Under the pieces are notes generated by a model that worked only from the letters and a program-made list of their open reading frames with translations, was not told where the DNA came from and ran no database searches. The position numbers and the translations under genes were made by a program. From Yamagishiella unicocca (taxonomy: Eukaryota > Chlorophyta > Chlorophyceae > Chlamydomonadales > Volvocaceae): a DNA stretch of 64,000 nucleotides. Positions within the stretch are counted from its first letter, which is position 1. Each line of letters opens with the position of its first letter. The stretch spans positions 62,001 through 126,000 of the forward strand of contig BDSL01000021.1 in assembly GCA_003116995.1 (NCBI GenBank), written 5' to 3'. Below are positions 1 to 15,000 of this stretch, piece by piece.

Positions 1-3000
1 GAGGTATGCCGCACCTTGGCGACCCTGTCATACGCCTCCATGGCGCGCACCCAGCAGCACAACCCGTACGCGGCCGCAGAGGCCTTCTTGACGACTGCCG
101 GGTCGAAGTCGTCCATGTCCAGGTAGGGGCGCACGGCGACAATGATCTGCTGGGAGATGTTGTCCTTGTCGTACGCACGCAGTGTGTCGAGGAACTTGGT
201 GTCAGCCAGCATGCCCTGAAGAGCGAATCACCATGGATAGACAGTAAACCCTTGAACCAACACAGGGCATCGAAGGCTAGGATTGCCCCTTGGAAGATAT
301 CAGGACATGGCGCTGGGAAAAATATGTTGTAGAGCGTGGGGTTCGGATGTGAGGAGCGCAGGGCCGCAGATGCACTCCCCAGGCCCCTGCGACGCAGCCT
401 CCACCAGCCACCTCTCACAGAGCCATGCCTACGGCCCCGCACCTGTGACGGACCCCAGTAGTCGTTGATCTTCCTGGAGGGGTTGGCTGGGTCGTTGACC
501 TGTAAGGATTTGGCGGGCATGACACCTCAGGTTGGACATGAGGGATTAGCTCAGAACGTCGGGTGCAGGATCCGTCGCATCAGTCCCCTCTCGGCCTCCG
601 CCCACCCCGTCCAGCACTTGCCTTGTTGGGCTTGATGCTGAGCATCTGGCACACCGCCTCCATCACCACTTTGACGGCCTTAGGCGGGTTCTTCATGGCC
701 TTCACTTCGGTAACATCGGCCTTGGTCAGTGTGTCGAGAGCCTGGTAGTTGGGTTTGATGGGGTGACGCAAAGGACCAACGAAATGGCATCATGAGACCG
801 CTCCTAAGGGAGCAAGGGGACACTTCGGTGACCGCTACGAAGCACGTCAATGCCAGGTGCAGACTTGAGGCAACGTCCTGTCCCATCCTCTGACCCGGCC
901 CGCCCTCTACAAACAGCGCCGCAGCTCGCCCTCTGCGACACACCTTGAGCGCGCTCTCCAGGAGCGGCAGAGCCACCGCCAGGTCCGCCTCGCACTCGTC
1001 CTTGATGGCCTTGGCGGACGCGGCCTTCTCGTTGGCCACCGCCTCCTCGCCCACCACCACCACTTTCTTGGCCTCGGCCTCCTGGGTCTGCCGGTCCACA
1101 ATCTGCAGCGACAGGAAGAAGATACCCGGCCGGCAGGGTGCCATCGCGGACAGGTGTGAGCCCGAAATTCCAACCCAGTCCGTGGCCGTACCAAATCGAC
1201 CCTTAGCTCGCAGCGCTCATGCATTGCCCTTAGCCCGCAATCCATTCGTTGGAATATCCAACGCGACGCACCCACCTTGAGGGTCTCTTCCACCTCCTTG
1301 CCCGTCTCGATCAGCTTGGGCTGAAGCGCAATGAGCTCCTCCTTCATGACTCCGATGTCATGCTCTGCCGCGAGCAGCTTCTCCAGGCCCACCTCGTACC
1401 GCCGCTTGAGGCCGTGCACCTGCCGCCAGGATGACCAGGGCAACATCAGCACCAGGTCAGCATATGCACAGTATCCGCATCGATTGCTATAGTGTAAAGG
1501 TATCAGTATCAAGGACGGAAAGAAAAGAAGATTTCAACATGTTCCTACGACATTTCCCGGCCCTCTCAACCCTATGCATTGCACCGCTGCCAACCGCGAC
1601 AGGCGAGGACTGCTGTGGACCATCATGACAGACTTCCCGATGTGCGGCTACCACAACTTTTGCATTAGCAGCATCCAATGCCCGCCCTCACACCCTCATG
1701 CGCCCACACCCGTCCGCACCTGCTTGCGCTTCGCCGACAGCAGCTCCTTGTACGTCTGGATGAGCTCCAGATATGAGGTGGGGGTGGTGTAGTAGTGGCG
1801 GCCCAGCTCCGCCCTGAAGTCGTTGGCCAGGTGCCGTACTGTCAGGTGGAACTCCATGCACATGTCCTCCACCGCACCTCGGGTCTCGCTGCTGTCCATC
1901 TCAACGTCGTGAAGGAACCTGTGGCCGGGCGGGACGAAGGATACGGGGACGAGGAGGAGGTGGGGAATGAACGGCAGGCGCGGCGGTGAAGCATGGTACG
2001 CGGATAAGTCGTTCTACTAGGTGGCTGGCCATGCCCACCACAGGGGAGACAGGCCTCATGCCCCGCCGTTACAACCTCGCTTGATCCCCAAACCGCAATA
2101 CGCGCCACAGCATTCCATTACACCCGCCGCTTTGGCCGCCTGTCACCTACTTTGAGGCAACGCTCTTAAGGGCGTCACTAGGCCACACCGAGAACCAGTC
2201 GATAGTGGTGCAATTGACGAGCGACGGGAACTTGCGCAGGCGCTCGCGGAAGGCGCCTCCCACGGGGCTCATGGCCAGGACGAGGTGCAGGTTGGCGCGG
2301 CAGCTGTCCACGAAGAAGGCGTACAGCGTGGCAGGGGTCAGCTGCTTGCCGGCGCGCTTGGCCCGGGGAGTGACCTGCTCCATGATGGACACCAGCTCGT
2401 CCTGCAAGGGTGCCGTACAGGTGGGGCTGGATGAAAGGCCGTGGGCGGCAGGAAATGGCCAGGACATGTTCAGATGCTGCGGGTCGGGACCGCAAGAAGT
2501 CATTTTAGCGATGCAGGGATCCACTTATAGAGGAAAATGGCGGATACGGGTTTGCGCAAGCGATGGGGCCCCCACGTACGTAGTGCACCTGCACCGCCGC
2601 TGTGTTACCCCACCCACCTTCGGGAACAGGTTGGGCACCTCTCCCGTGTTCAGGATGTTGTTGATGTCCTCCAGGAATGACTCGTCCTGCGGCGGAGAGA
2701 TGTGGAGAAGGGGGCCGTCACTACGGAGGGAGGAACTTTGCCATAGGCGGGGTTCGAGGAAGACCCGTGGATGCCCGAAAAAACCCGTTTAAAACAGACG
2801 TTTTGAGATGCATGCTGGAGAACTGGGTTGGGCGGGGTGTACATCCACGTGCCGTCGTAATCCATAGTCCTCCCTGTCCAACCCACCTTGAGCTGAGTGT
2901 CCGAGAAGAGGAACACCGTGGGCATCGCCGCACCGCCCGCCTGGCGCAGCACTCGCTTCAGATCGTCCCGCCACTCAATCACGGTATACGACTTTGAGAT

Positions 3001-6000
3001 CTCGATCGTGAACAGCTTGTAGTCGGCCATGAAGGTGGCGATGCGGGTGAGGCTCTGGCGACCAGAGCCGCCGACGCCCACCAACAGCGCGTTGCCGTAC
3101 GGCTGCTTGATGATGCGAGAGATCCGGCATATGTGTTCCGCGGCAAACAGGAAGAGCACCAGGTCCATGCGCGACTTGGACTGAGCGTTGTAGTCGGCGA
3201 GGTAGTCCTGGAAGACGAGCACGGAGGGAGAGAAGGCCGCGAGGTTTCAGGCAGGGGTGGCGAGCGGTCGGGGTCGTGCCCGGTGGGTATAGAGAGGCGC
3301 GTCGTAGTGCAGGGAGATGGGTGGGTGGAGGTCCCCTTTAATCCACTTAAGGGACACCGCCCTCAGGATCCCCTTACGCCTATCGGTTGGTTCCATCAGC
3401 TCTTGCAAATCGTCACAGCCCCTCCAGGCGCCCCATCACCCCCGTGTCTCCCCGCTCGCATCGCACCTGCACCACGGCCAGCAGCTTGGGCAGGTCGGTG
3501 ACCTCGTCGTACTTGGCCGGGTCGGCCCCCGGCACCTGGAAGTCGCAGTACAGCAGGTTGCGCAGCACCGCCACGTCGCCCTTGGCCAGGCCGCTGCCCG
3601 GCGGCGGCTCGAAGACGTTGTCGAACTTGAGCCCCAGAAGCTTGTTCACCATATCCTTGAGCAGCGTGCAGTACCTAGGGAGAAGGAAGACAGCGGGCAA
3701 GTGTGAGAGAGCGGATCCCATGGAAAGGCACAGAAGCGCAAGGTCGCTTCATCTGGTTGGATTCGCGGGTTAGGTGGTGGCGGCAGCGACGCGATGGCTG
3801 GGGCCCAAGCAAACCAACGCACGGTGACGCAGAAGAGCGCATTGCCGCTTCGCGTGGTGGCTCCGACCCCGGCCAGCGGCTCCCTGGGTCGCCCTCTGCC
3901 TCACCAGTTCCGGTCGTCGTCGGACACCAGGCGGTCGTGGAAGACACGCAGGGTCTCGTGCGCCCACAGCCGCGTCAGTGAGCGCGTGTCGGGCACGGGA
4001 ACACCGATAGACTGCGACGTTGGGGGCACGGTGGGTGCACAGGGTTAGTGATGGCTGTTGCGCAAGGATATGCCGTGAGGGCCAAGGCGGAGGGTTTCCT
4101 GGTCGAGGCGCCGACCAGCATCGTAGCTTCTACAATCTGGGCCTGTCAACCCTTAATACGTCCACTGGAAATACCGTGTTGACAGCTGGAAGCTCCCAGT
4201 CGCAGGTAGTGTCCCGGTCCCAGATCTTACCTGGACGCCCTGGAACACCTTGGACAGGTCGCGCATGTTGTAGGTGTAGTGACTCTTGTCCGGAGTCGGC
4301 AGCAGCTGTGCGCGGATGGTGTTGTAGATCTCGAGGGTCGCCTTCACCAGCGCGCCTCCCTTGGCGCGGACCTCCTGCTCAGAGCGGCCCGAAGAGCGCG
4401 AGAGGCCAGGCCAGGGTAAGGTAGCGAGTCTCCGGAGGAGGTGCGCAAAGAGGCGATGATATGCAGGGGTGTGACACTGATTGGCGGGTCACAGTGCTCT
4501 CCCATGCCCACGTGCTGCCGCCTCCAGGCGTCACAGGGTGACGTGATCCGCGCAATCGCGCTCCTACCCCCCCCACCCATACCGAACGCACGTCTGGCAG
4601 CTTCGCCCTGCGGAACCACCAGTCGCAGATTGCGCCGTAAATACGGTTGTACGTGGCGTCATCGAACTCCGTGATGGCCACCAGGTTGAAGTGGCGCAGG
4701 AAGCGGGGACTGACGGGGTTGCGGCCGCCGCCAGGGGGGCCCATCGCGCACACCAGCTGAATATCCACCAGCTGCCGCCACGTGTTGTCCGTCCGGTCAT
4801 ACCAACCACTGTGGTCCAGGAACTGCCGCAGCAGCTCCACGGGGGGCTGGGCACCGTATACCTGGAAAGCGTGGCCGCGTGCGGACACAGTTGGTAAAAA
4901 ATGTGAGCGGCTAAGAGGGTGTCAAGGTTTGCGTTGGCAATTCGAAAGGTGGCCAACAGGCTGTCAGTTAGTCAGGGATGTCACACCAGGAGGTGCTACC
5001 CAGAAAACGACGGACAGCGATTCAGGATCTTGCCGAGTTGCCCTACGGCGCCTTTACATTCCAAGCACTGGCCTGCGGTCAGGCCCGCCCCGCACCTCAA
5101 GCGCCGGCATGTTGACGTCGTCCACGAAGATGACGCACTTCATGCCCACAGGCGGTCCGAAGATGCCTTTGCGCCGTTTGTCCAGGCGGGCGTCGATGAT
5201 GTCCTGGGAGTGTCACACAGCGGGGCCAGTGTAGGTGGTTAGCAGCGGGAGCGAGCGCGGGCTGCATATCGGGCAGAAAGACACCTGGGGACTCGCTTCG
5301 GTTGGATCCTTACAAGCAAAGAAGCGAAGTCACCCGGTGCATACTGCATGACGAGGGGCGTTGCCGAGCAGAGAGGCACGGCCATCGCTCGTTCCTTAGG
5401 ATTGCTTACGATCCGCGCATGCGGCAACGGACTGCCCAACAAGCAATACGACGCCGCATACCTGAATCATATTTGCCGACGTCTGCGCGCTGAAGGCGGT
5501 CTGCTGGTTGCTGAACTGTGCCTTATCCAGCGCATCGATGGCGGACGTGACATACACCGTCTTTCCGGTTCCCGTGGGTCCCGCAAACAGCACATGGCGG
5601 CCGTGCGTCACCAGCAGCGTCAGCAGCCACGTGTAACGGACGGTGTCTACGGTGGGCACAATGATTTCGTTGAAGGAGGAGGACTCGGGGATGGCGGTCT
5701 CCAACGAGTCGCCACCGCCCTGCGCTCCCCCCGGCGCCTCCATCCAGTGCCGCCATGCGCCGCGCGGTTTGTCCCACACGTAGTCGTACACCAGGCCGTC
5801 CTGTGTGTCGTAGACGGGAAGGTGGGAAAGGTTGGGGTATGGCGGCGTCGGCGACGTTCGGACGTGTCACGCGACTAATCGACATCCTTTCCAAGCGTGC
5901 AGTAAACTGTTTGCATGAGGCGTTATTTGACGGCGGGAAAGGGCGCATCAGAGGTGCTACCGGGCCGCCACCACCGCCACAATCCGCCCCACAACGCCTT

Positions 6001-9000
6001 ACTTTAGGTGGCGGTACAGCCAGCTTGAAGCCGGGATCGATGATCTCCAGCCCCGGGCCCAGGTCGAAGTCTGTGCGGGTCATCTTGCGGTCCACCTGAA
6101 GGGTTCCGGCAGGGTCGGGTAACATGTCTCAGCCAGGCGAGGGCAAGGGGCGGAGGGCAGCTGCAGCAACTGCTGTCCCCAGAATCATGTACAAATGTGA
6201 AGTCCGGTACATGTAACGTGCTAACTGCGTCGTGGGAACATGAGGAATGCCGCTTTCACTACGCAGAATGCGACGCGGGCTCCCCGTCCTTCTCCCTCCC
6301 TCCCACCTGGCCATCAAGCATCTTGCGCAGGAAGTCGCTGAACTTCGCGCGGCCGTCCGAGTCGGTGGTGGCGCCCACCGACCAGATCAGCGAGAACACA
6401 AACATGCCGTCCAGCTGCTTGAGCACATCGCGCGCGCCCATGGTGGCCATCTGCGAGGAAGGAAGGGGCCAAAGAGATACTTTGGAGGGCAAGTAAAAGG
6501 GACCCGGGGCGTGAACAACCTACCTAACTGACCACTCAGGAGCTCAGCGACGACACTCACACCGCAAATGCACGCAGTTCATGTCGTCTGTTGCAGCTCG
6601 GCACGTCGCCGTGTGTGCAAAAGTAGTGTACACTTTGCAGTTCCCGTCCACTCCATGCGGCCACCACTCACCTGCTTGGGGTCCCTCATCTCATCCATCA
6701 TCGCCGTCATGATGTGCATGAGGCTGCTGGGCAGGCTGATGTCGGCGGTGGGCACCAGCTCGCGGCATGCTTTGCGGACAAAGGCCTGGCCAAGGAGGTA
6801 AGAGGAGGGGGAAGGGGAAAGGTAGTTAGGCGGCGGCGTGTCTGAGCGCTGCGGAGAATAAATGTCGTAGTAAGGCTACATCGTTTTACATAATATACAG
6901 GATAGGTTAAGCTACGAGTCTTACAAAGTACGCCTGTATTGAGAAGGCAGGGTTCTGCGCAGCAACCCGCGCCCCTGCCAACTACGTGCCCCACTCACCA
7001 CACACGGGTCCACCAGCCACTCGAACATGGTCAGGATGTGTGCGCGGGCGTCGTCGCTGATGGTCGGCGGCAGCGTGGCCATCCAGCTGTCGCGCAGAGG
7101 CCTGATGTGGGCAGGGGAAGGCATCGACAGGGCATGGCTTATCCATGACTGAGGGCTTCCCGACAATCCAGAGTTATTACTGCATCCAAGTTGGCTAGCG
7201 AGTTTTTGCATTGTGGATTCCCAACCACACATAAATTGCCCGCGCCCAACCAACTAATCCATGACAGAGGTTTCCGTCTACCCCGCGCCCAATCCCTGCG
7301 ATGGAGACGCACCTCCATCCCAGTTGCTGCGGCTCAACGTACACCATGCCGCATCGCGATACTGTCGCGGGCGAGGCCACCGCCAGGTCCTGAACCTCAA
7401 ATATCATGTTCTGTAGGAAAGTAGTAAAGCAAGGATAAGAGGGAGCATTAGGGCATGAGAGAGAGCATAAGCTACCGTATTGGGGAGGCAGTCGGTTCGG
7501 TGGATCGGCCCAGGTTCATTAACCGTGGCCGCCGACTCACCATGGATGCGCTCATTTGGATGATCTCGCCGCTGTTGAGGCACAGCTTCTTGTTGTCGTC
7601 CAGCACGGTGTTCATGTTCTCAATCCACACGGCGTCCACGGGGCCGTCGAACAAGACCCACTTGCGGTCGGGACTGCGGGCAGCAAGGCATGGGGAAGAG
7701 GAGCGTGAGTGGACAGCAGGACAGCGGAAATATAACACATGACCATGACGTCACTGCACGGTGCTCCCCCTTCCCTGGCGCCAGCATCATTGCAACGTAC
7801 GGACCAGGCTTAGTCGCCTACTCACGCTGTGTCATTGGCTGCTTCGCGGAACAGCTTGGCCAGCACGCCGTCCTTCCACTCGTGGCTACGGAGCGGGATG
7901 AAGGGGTTCAGGCGTAAGGGAAAGCCACAACGAGAACGTGGCGCGACAAAGATTGGCGGGAAGTCCACACTGGGCTGGGTTGGGTGGGTGAGGCACATCT
8001 CGACTGAGGGCCTGCCAATGTCGTGATTCGCTCTCCCGCCGTACGGCAACGGCGTCCGCCGTCCGGGACAAGGATTGACCAAACCTCCCCCACAGCCTGC
8101 CTTAATCCAAAAGCTCACCTGACCGGGTCGAACTGGCCGTAAAGCTGGCCCATGGTGATGGACTTGGGATTCATAATCCGCAATTGAACCCTAGAGGGGA
8201 GTTGAGGCGAGATGGTTGGGAGGTCACTCAATTGGTGGCGACGGGGGAGGCTGACGAAATGCAAACAACGACAGTGCGTCCGCGCTGTCAAGCGAAGGAG
8301 CAGGAGCGCAGCATCAGAGTGCCGTCTTCACCCCGCGCGCATCCGGGCAATGACTAAGCAGCCCACACCCCGGTCTCCTCTGCCCGCCCCTCCCCATTGT
8401 CCCACCTGTGCTCCTCCATGATGCCCGCCGCCTCCAGGTCCCCCAGCGCCCCCGCCAGCACGCGGTAGATGGCGGTCTTGGCGCCGTAGCTATAGCCCAC
8501 CAACATCAGGCCGTGCCGCACCAGGATCATCTCGTACAGCTGGCGGGCCTTGTCCAGGAACACCGGACTCGACTGTGGGCGGCCCGGTAAAAGAATGTTT
8601 GCACGTTAATACGCGGCAGAAGACGTCGCAAGATATTGGACCAAAGCCGAGGAATCCGCAACATCGATAAGGGCGAGTGAGAGGGCGAGCAGCACCCTGA
8701 AATTGCCTGGGCGAAAAACGGTCACTCCGCAAATGCAATGCCCAACGTCATTCCGGTGAACCCCATCCCTCCGCGCTCCCTCTCTCGCGGGCAGGCGGGC
8801 GCACCTGCAGGTTCAGGCGAGCGCAGTTGGACAGCAGCCGCTCGTCCAGTGCCGAGTAGTCGGTGGCCGGCAGGTCCACCCCGGGGAACAGGTCCGACAG
8901 GATGCCGGCGAACAGCGGCAGGTCGGGCGCGAGGAACTTGGGCTCATTGACATCGCGGATGGACCGCAGCATCAGCACGTCCTGGGGGGAAGAAGGGCGC

Positions 9001-12000
9001 GAGGGCGGCAGAACAGGAGGGCGCCGCCGTCATCGCGTGGCGTGGGCGATCCAACTGCAAAGGCGCTTGTAGCTCAGACTGTGATCCATTGGGGTGGCGA
9101 GGCGAGCACCCCGCCCGTGACCCTCGATCCGCATGCCCTCCCGTCACTTCATCGCCTCCTGGAGACGCACTTCCAGTGTGTCCGGCGCGCGCTGCTTGTT
9201 CGCCGCGGCAGCTCGCAGCACCGACATGACGGCGCGCATGCCGTAGTCGTAGTGCGACTGGCTGGACAGCTGCTCGGAGCACAGCCGGTACGTGGCGACG
9301 AGCTTGCGGGCCAGGTCGCGGGCCTGCAGTCAGCGGAACACGCCCATGCTTAGTTACGGCGCACAAGGGGCCCGGGCGGCGCGGGAAGCGGAGCCGCAGG
9401 TCGCGGAGCCTACCTTGAGGTAGCCGCTGCTGTACAGCATGATCTCTGAGATGAGTGCGTAGTCGGGAACCATCATGGCCACGCTGCGGAAGAGCGCCTG
9501 TTGGGAGGCGAGGAAGTAAGGCCGCTATGTTAGTACAGGTACTGCGTGGTTTGCCCCCGCAGGATGCGGAGCAGTCCGTGGCGCCCAGGATCGTGATGTA
9601 ATGGTCGACAGGCTGCTGCCTTACGATATGCCCCCCCGACCGCGTAGCAGCACCGCCTTGGCCCACCTTGAGGTTATCGGGCAGCTCGGAGCGACCCGCG
9701 TAGCCGGGGTTCATGGTAATGAAGACGGAGAAGGTGGGCCGCAGGCTGAGCTTCGTGCCCTCGAACTCGAACGAGCTGACGCCGCTGGCCTTGGCCCGCT
9801 GCATGGTCAGGATCTGAGGCAGGGAAGAAGACACAGGAGCCCGTGGCCAAGGGCTAGCTCAGGACGCATGTCTATGTCAAAGAAAACATTAGATGAATAA
9901 TTGTCTGGTGGGCTTGGCAAGAGGGGTATGCTTGCAAAATACTAAATACCGTATGCCAGCCCGCTGGCTCCAGTTCGCCATCGCCAAACCCAACGCCAAA
10001 TGCCGCCACCCACCTGCTGCGCAATGACGGACAGCACCTCCAGGTCGATGCGGTTGAACTCGTCAAAGCAGGCCCACGCGCCACTGCTAGCCAGACCTTT
10101 GAAGAACTTGCCCATAGCCTGGTGTTGTGGACGTTGATTGGGTGTCAATTAGCAGAGGAAGGGTGAAAGGGGTATTTGCAAATGGACAGTATCGAAACAT
10201 GCGGGCCCAACAGAAACATATGCGTGAAGGCCATGGTGGATTGGGAGCTGCACCTGAGAGCTGCATGCGGCAAGGTCAGGACCATCGCGCACCGACTTCC
10301 CGGAGCTTTGCAGTCCTGTGGGTCTCCAGCTGGCCCCCTGCCCGTACCTGGTAGTCCAGACCGTCGGAGCAGTTGAACACCACGCACTGCATGGCAATGG
10401 CCTTCGCCAAGTCCTTGGTGGTCTCCGTCTTGCCGGTGCCGGCGGGGCTGAGATGAGAGGTGGGGTGCAGGCAAAGGAAAACTACATGAAAAGAAGTAGA
10501 GAAACAAGAAACGGTAAAGAATGGAATCATCCGCACATCCTGCACGCTCTGTCGTTGATCCCACAGTATGTCATATGAGGACAGGGCGCACCACACCCCG
10601 CATGGATATGCAGACCCTCAGCAGTCACCAAGGGCCACCCGTCAGGTTATACAACCTCCGCACAGTGCAGCGGCGACGTGAAGCAATGCAGATGCCAAGT
10701 GCGCTTATGCAGGGAAAGCACCCCTCACCCCTCCGGCGCGCCTCCCAGGTTCAGATGCAGGGCGCCCATCAGTGTGCGGTAGCACCTGCGGGGCAAGGTT
10801 CCAGTTACGCGGGGCCAACAGGGCGGTGAGACGACGCAATGGTGACGGTGGGATACGCGGTGAAGGGGCAGCAGTGGCGTGTGCGGCGGCTACAGGACAC
10901 AGCGGGTGGGCGAAGTGCGTACAGGCTGGAGGGCTGCAGCCCCGCCTACATCACTCCTGCATCCGAGTCCCTGCCACGCACCGGTCGGTGAGCGGCGTGA
11001 TGACCAGGCGGGAGCCGTTGCCCAGGTACTCGTAGCCGTACTTGATCTGCGCGTTGATCATGCGCACCGACACCTCGCCGGCCTCCCACATGTAGCGCAG
11101 TTGGCTGTTCCACGCGAAGTCGCCCTCGCTGGACACCCCCGCGGTCGCCAGCTCCACCACCACGTCGCGAGCGTGCACGTCAATGACGATGAGCGCGGAG
11201 AGCGTCTTGCGGTCCAGCTTGCTCAGCTTGCCTCGGACCATGTTGACCACCTGGTGCGAGCGAGGGGCGGGAGGGGCAGCACGACGCGTGTTGAAGCGGC
11301 GGAAGGACTTAGGAGGAGCCAGATGATCGCGAGAGCTTGATGTGGCTTGTGGCAATTGGGAAGCATGGGGCTTACGGTGCATGTGCTGGTGTATTATAGT
11401 TGGCACCACACACTGAGGACTCCTACTGCGGCGTCTTCTCTCCTGTTGCCCCGCCCTGACATTTGTCCAGACCCGCACCAACCTTCATCAGCTCGTCACT
11501 GCACTGCTGGGCGTAGTCAAGCAGCGAGCCGCGCGAAATGGCGTCCGCCACCTCCTTGGTCCAGTACATGCAGTCCACGCAGATGACCACCTGGCCTGGC
11601 CACGCGGTGACCCAGTTGATGCGGAGGGTTTTGGTGTAGTCGTTGAAGGAACGTCGGATAGTGTCCTGTGGGGTCGGGGAGCCGCGTGGGCAGAACAGCC
11701 GGGGGCAAAATTGTGAGAGATGGTTTTGGGTGCTGCTGGAGTCACCCGTGTCACAGCACAAACACAGACGAGCGCACAGGGTTGCAAAGGTGCCGGCCCC
11801 TGCCATCCCTGTTTCCTTCCCGCACCTTGAGCGTGGTGCGCATCGCAATCTCGCACTCGATCAGCCAGCGCTCCACGTTGCCCTGGCTGTCCTGAGGGTT
11901 GAACGTGTCCTTGAACGTCACCCGCTCGCCCTCCTCGCTGAGCATGGCCGTCACGTTGCCGTCAGGCTGTGGAGAGAAGGTAAAACAAGGCCGTCAGGAG

Positions 12001-15000
12001 GCGTTCGGGCGGCAGCATCATAGGTTGGATAACAGGCCACGATTGTGCCGGGTTTTTGCCGAAGTGCAGGCTCCCTGCCACGCAGCGTGATGCAGGCGGT
12101 GAGTGGCTGCCTTACCTGGAACTCCAGCGCGCTGATGCCCTCAAAGATCTTCCGCAGGAAGGGCTGCACGCGAGTTGGATCCTTCGTCTCAGACAGGATC
12201 TGCGGTAGGTTCACGCCACCAGGAAGGACATATGGGTTCAGATGGAAGCTTGTGGGCGGGGAAAGGCCGGGTGACCGGAGGCTGGGCGCAATTCGCTTCG
12301 GGCTGTCGCATTGCCGTGGGAGGCCGAATCATGCGCGCAATTACGTTGCGCGCAGCTGCAACGTCAGGAGGACGCATGCCCTCGCCGCCGGCTGCAACAC
12401 GGTGCCCACCTCGAGCAATTCATCGTTGGACAGGAAGTAGAAGCGCGGGAAGGCGAGGCGCTTGGTCTCTAGGTAGTCGTTGAGGCCCTTGGTGACTTGC
12501 TCCAGAAGCTTGTTGGCCTCGGAAAGGGCCTGGCGGGGGAAGGCGAAGGTTAAAAGCCAGGGACAAGGTGACAGGAAGACGCAAAAGGAGATTTGTATAC
12601 GTACGTCAACACAAACAGGAATGTACTCTTTACGAACGCAGGCAGTGCAGCACCCTCATGTACATGGCTGGCTGCCGGCCCAAACGACCACCCCTGGGCA
12701 CCCACTTTTAGCTGCTCGTCATCTGCGCACGTGGTGAGCACCTCCGCGTTCTTGGACAGCTTCTCCATGGTGCGGCGCCAGGTGTGGTCCACAGCCTGGA
12801 GGTGGCAGTTAAAGCGGCGGAGGAAGGGGAAGGGGAAGGGGAAGGATGGTGCACAACGGGGCAGCAGCGGATGGTGATGGCGACTGTCCGTTTCCTCACA
12901 AGCCGCGTATGCCTAAACTCCCTGTAGCTTCTCAGCCGGGGCTCCCGCATAGCCCTGCCGGCCTCCGCCCCGCGACCCACCTTGAACTTGCGACCCTCGT
13001 TGGGCATCTGCTGCATGATGTCCTCTGAGCCGAAGATGGGCTCCAGGTAGAGCCAGCCCTGCTGGCACTGCAGCCACTGGTCCAGGGTTTCCTGTGAAGG
13101 GAGGGACACGACCATGGATGCGGAGGCTTCAGTGCTCGGTTGGAGCTATCCGACGGCGTGTAGGTCAAGGCAGTGAGGAACGCAAGGGAGCATGGCGGAC
13201 GGCACTTATTGCCGCAGCGCTCCCAGAGCCACGTTACACTGCCTACCTGCGTAAGGCCCAGCTTGGCCTCCCACAGCCGCACCCGGTCCTCAAAGGGCCC
13301 GATGTACGGTGAGGCGCGCATGGACTGCGTCTTGACGATCTGATCGTCCAACAGCATCTGCACATCATCCAGGGCGCGCAGGATGGTGGTGCCGGTGGCG
13401 CGCCACGCCGTGGTGTCGAACACCACGCCCGCCCAGTCGGCCTGCATCTTGTCCAGAGCGCGCTCCAGCGAGTACTGCGTTGGCGGTTTTAGGGGTGCAC
13501 GGTCAGGATTTCCAGGTACTGACAGACGATGGGCAAGAAAATTCGTCAGTCCAACCGCAGCTATCCTAGCGCCGTCTCAAACACCTCTCGGGAGTCGGGA
13601 CCCTCGAAGCCCTGGGCGCCCCTTCCCTGCGAGCGCACTTGTCCGATCCCACCCTCCATCCTCTGCCCTCCGCACCTCCTTGCTTGCGTACTCCGCCACC
13701 TCCTCGATCGCCGCCAGGTGCTTGGGCAGACCCAGCTGCAGGGCGCGACTGAGGCTGAAACCCGCATCGGCGCGCACGGGGAAGCCGGCAGCTGTGGAGA
13801 TGCGCTCCCAGTGCCGGTCTCGCAGACCGGGATTGCGGAGCGCCGTGATCAGCGGCAGGTGCACCTGGGGCGGCGGGGAGGCGGACAGGAGTTAGAGCTA
13901 CGGGTAGCTGGGCTCACGTCGCGGTGACATGGCAAATAAGTTTTCGGTTGTTTTCACGGCATGTATGTGTTCTTGTGCAGGATGGGTATGGGGACCAGGC
14001 CTGAGGGATGTTGAGGACGGGCAGGGAGCGGCGGCAGGTGGCCTCATAGCAAAAGTTCTCGGCCGCCTAGCCACCCGCCGCAGCGCACCTGGAAGTCCTC
14101 CAGCTTTGTCCGCACCGCCGCCACCACATCGCCCGGCTCCTTGTCCAGCTGCTTGGCCAGCTTGGCAGTGGAGCGCCACCAGCGGTCCACGTCCGCCGCC
14201 ACCGTCTCCGCGTCGATCTCCGGGAACGGGCCGTCGAGCCACTCGGGCAGCGAGCGCATGAACTCGGAAGAGATCTTCCACAGGTCAGCGGAGGGCGTGA
14301 ACACCTGCGTGGTGGCAAGGGAGGGAGGGAGGGAGGGAGGAGGGGGTCACCAGGGTAGAAGGGCAGCTGCGTAGGCATGCAACGCATATTCACAGGACGC
14401 GTCAAGAAGGTAGATGGCGATGCCACACGCGCTTTCTACCCACTACCATCACAACGACCCTGCCGTAATCGGGTCCATCACCCTCACATGCAACTTCTGA
14501 CCCAGATCCTTCGCACCACCCAACAGGCGCCCCACCTTGCGGATCTCGTCCAGCACAGGGTACTCCGAGCGGGGCAGCCCAAAGATTTCCTCCCGGTTGC
14601 CGTACAGGTCCGCCAGGTCCTGGTACGACTTGAGGCGACCGTCTATGTCCAGCACGGTGGCCATCCGGTCGTCGACCTGCTTCAGGTCGCCCAGCGTCAC
14701 GAAGCGCTCCACCTCGGCCTGCAGGGGGCAGCAAGCGCGAAGAGGGAAGCCAGTTTAGACGAAAGCTTCGGGCTTGAGAACAGCCACCCTCCATCTCCCC
14801 CCTCCGCCCGCCCACCTGCAGCTCCGCCAGGTCCGCCACCAGCGCCGCACTGTCCGCCTTGAGCTGCGACAGGTAGCGGCCACGCCACCTGGCCAGCTGG
14901 CTGCGCACGTCCCCCAGCTCGCCCCCCAAGTCCAGCGGCCAGCGCAGCAGGCGCCAGTGCGTGTCCGCCGCCTCGTTGGCCAGCTCGTGCTGGGCGGCAT

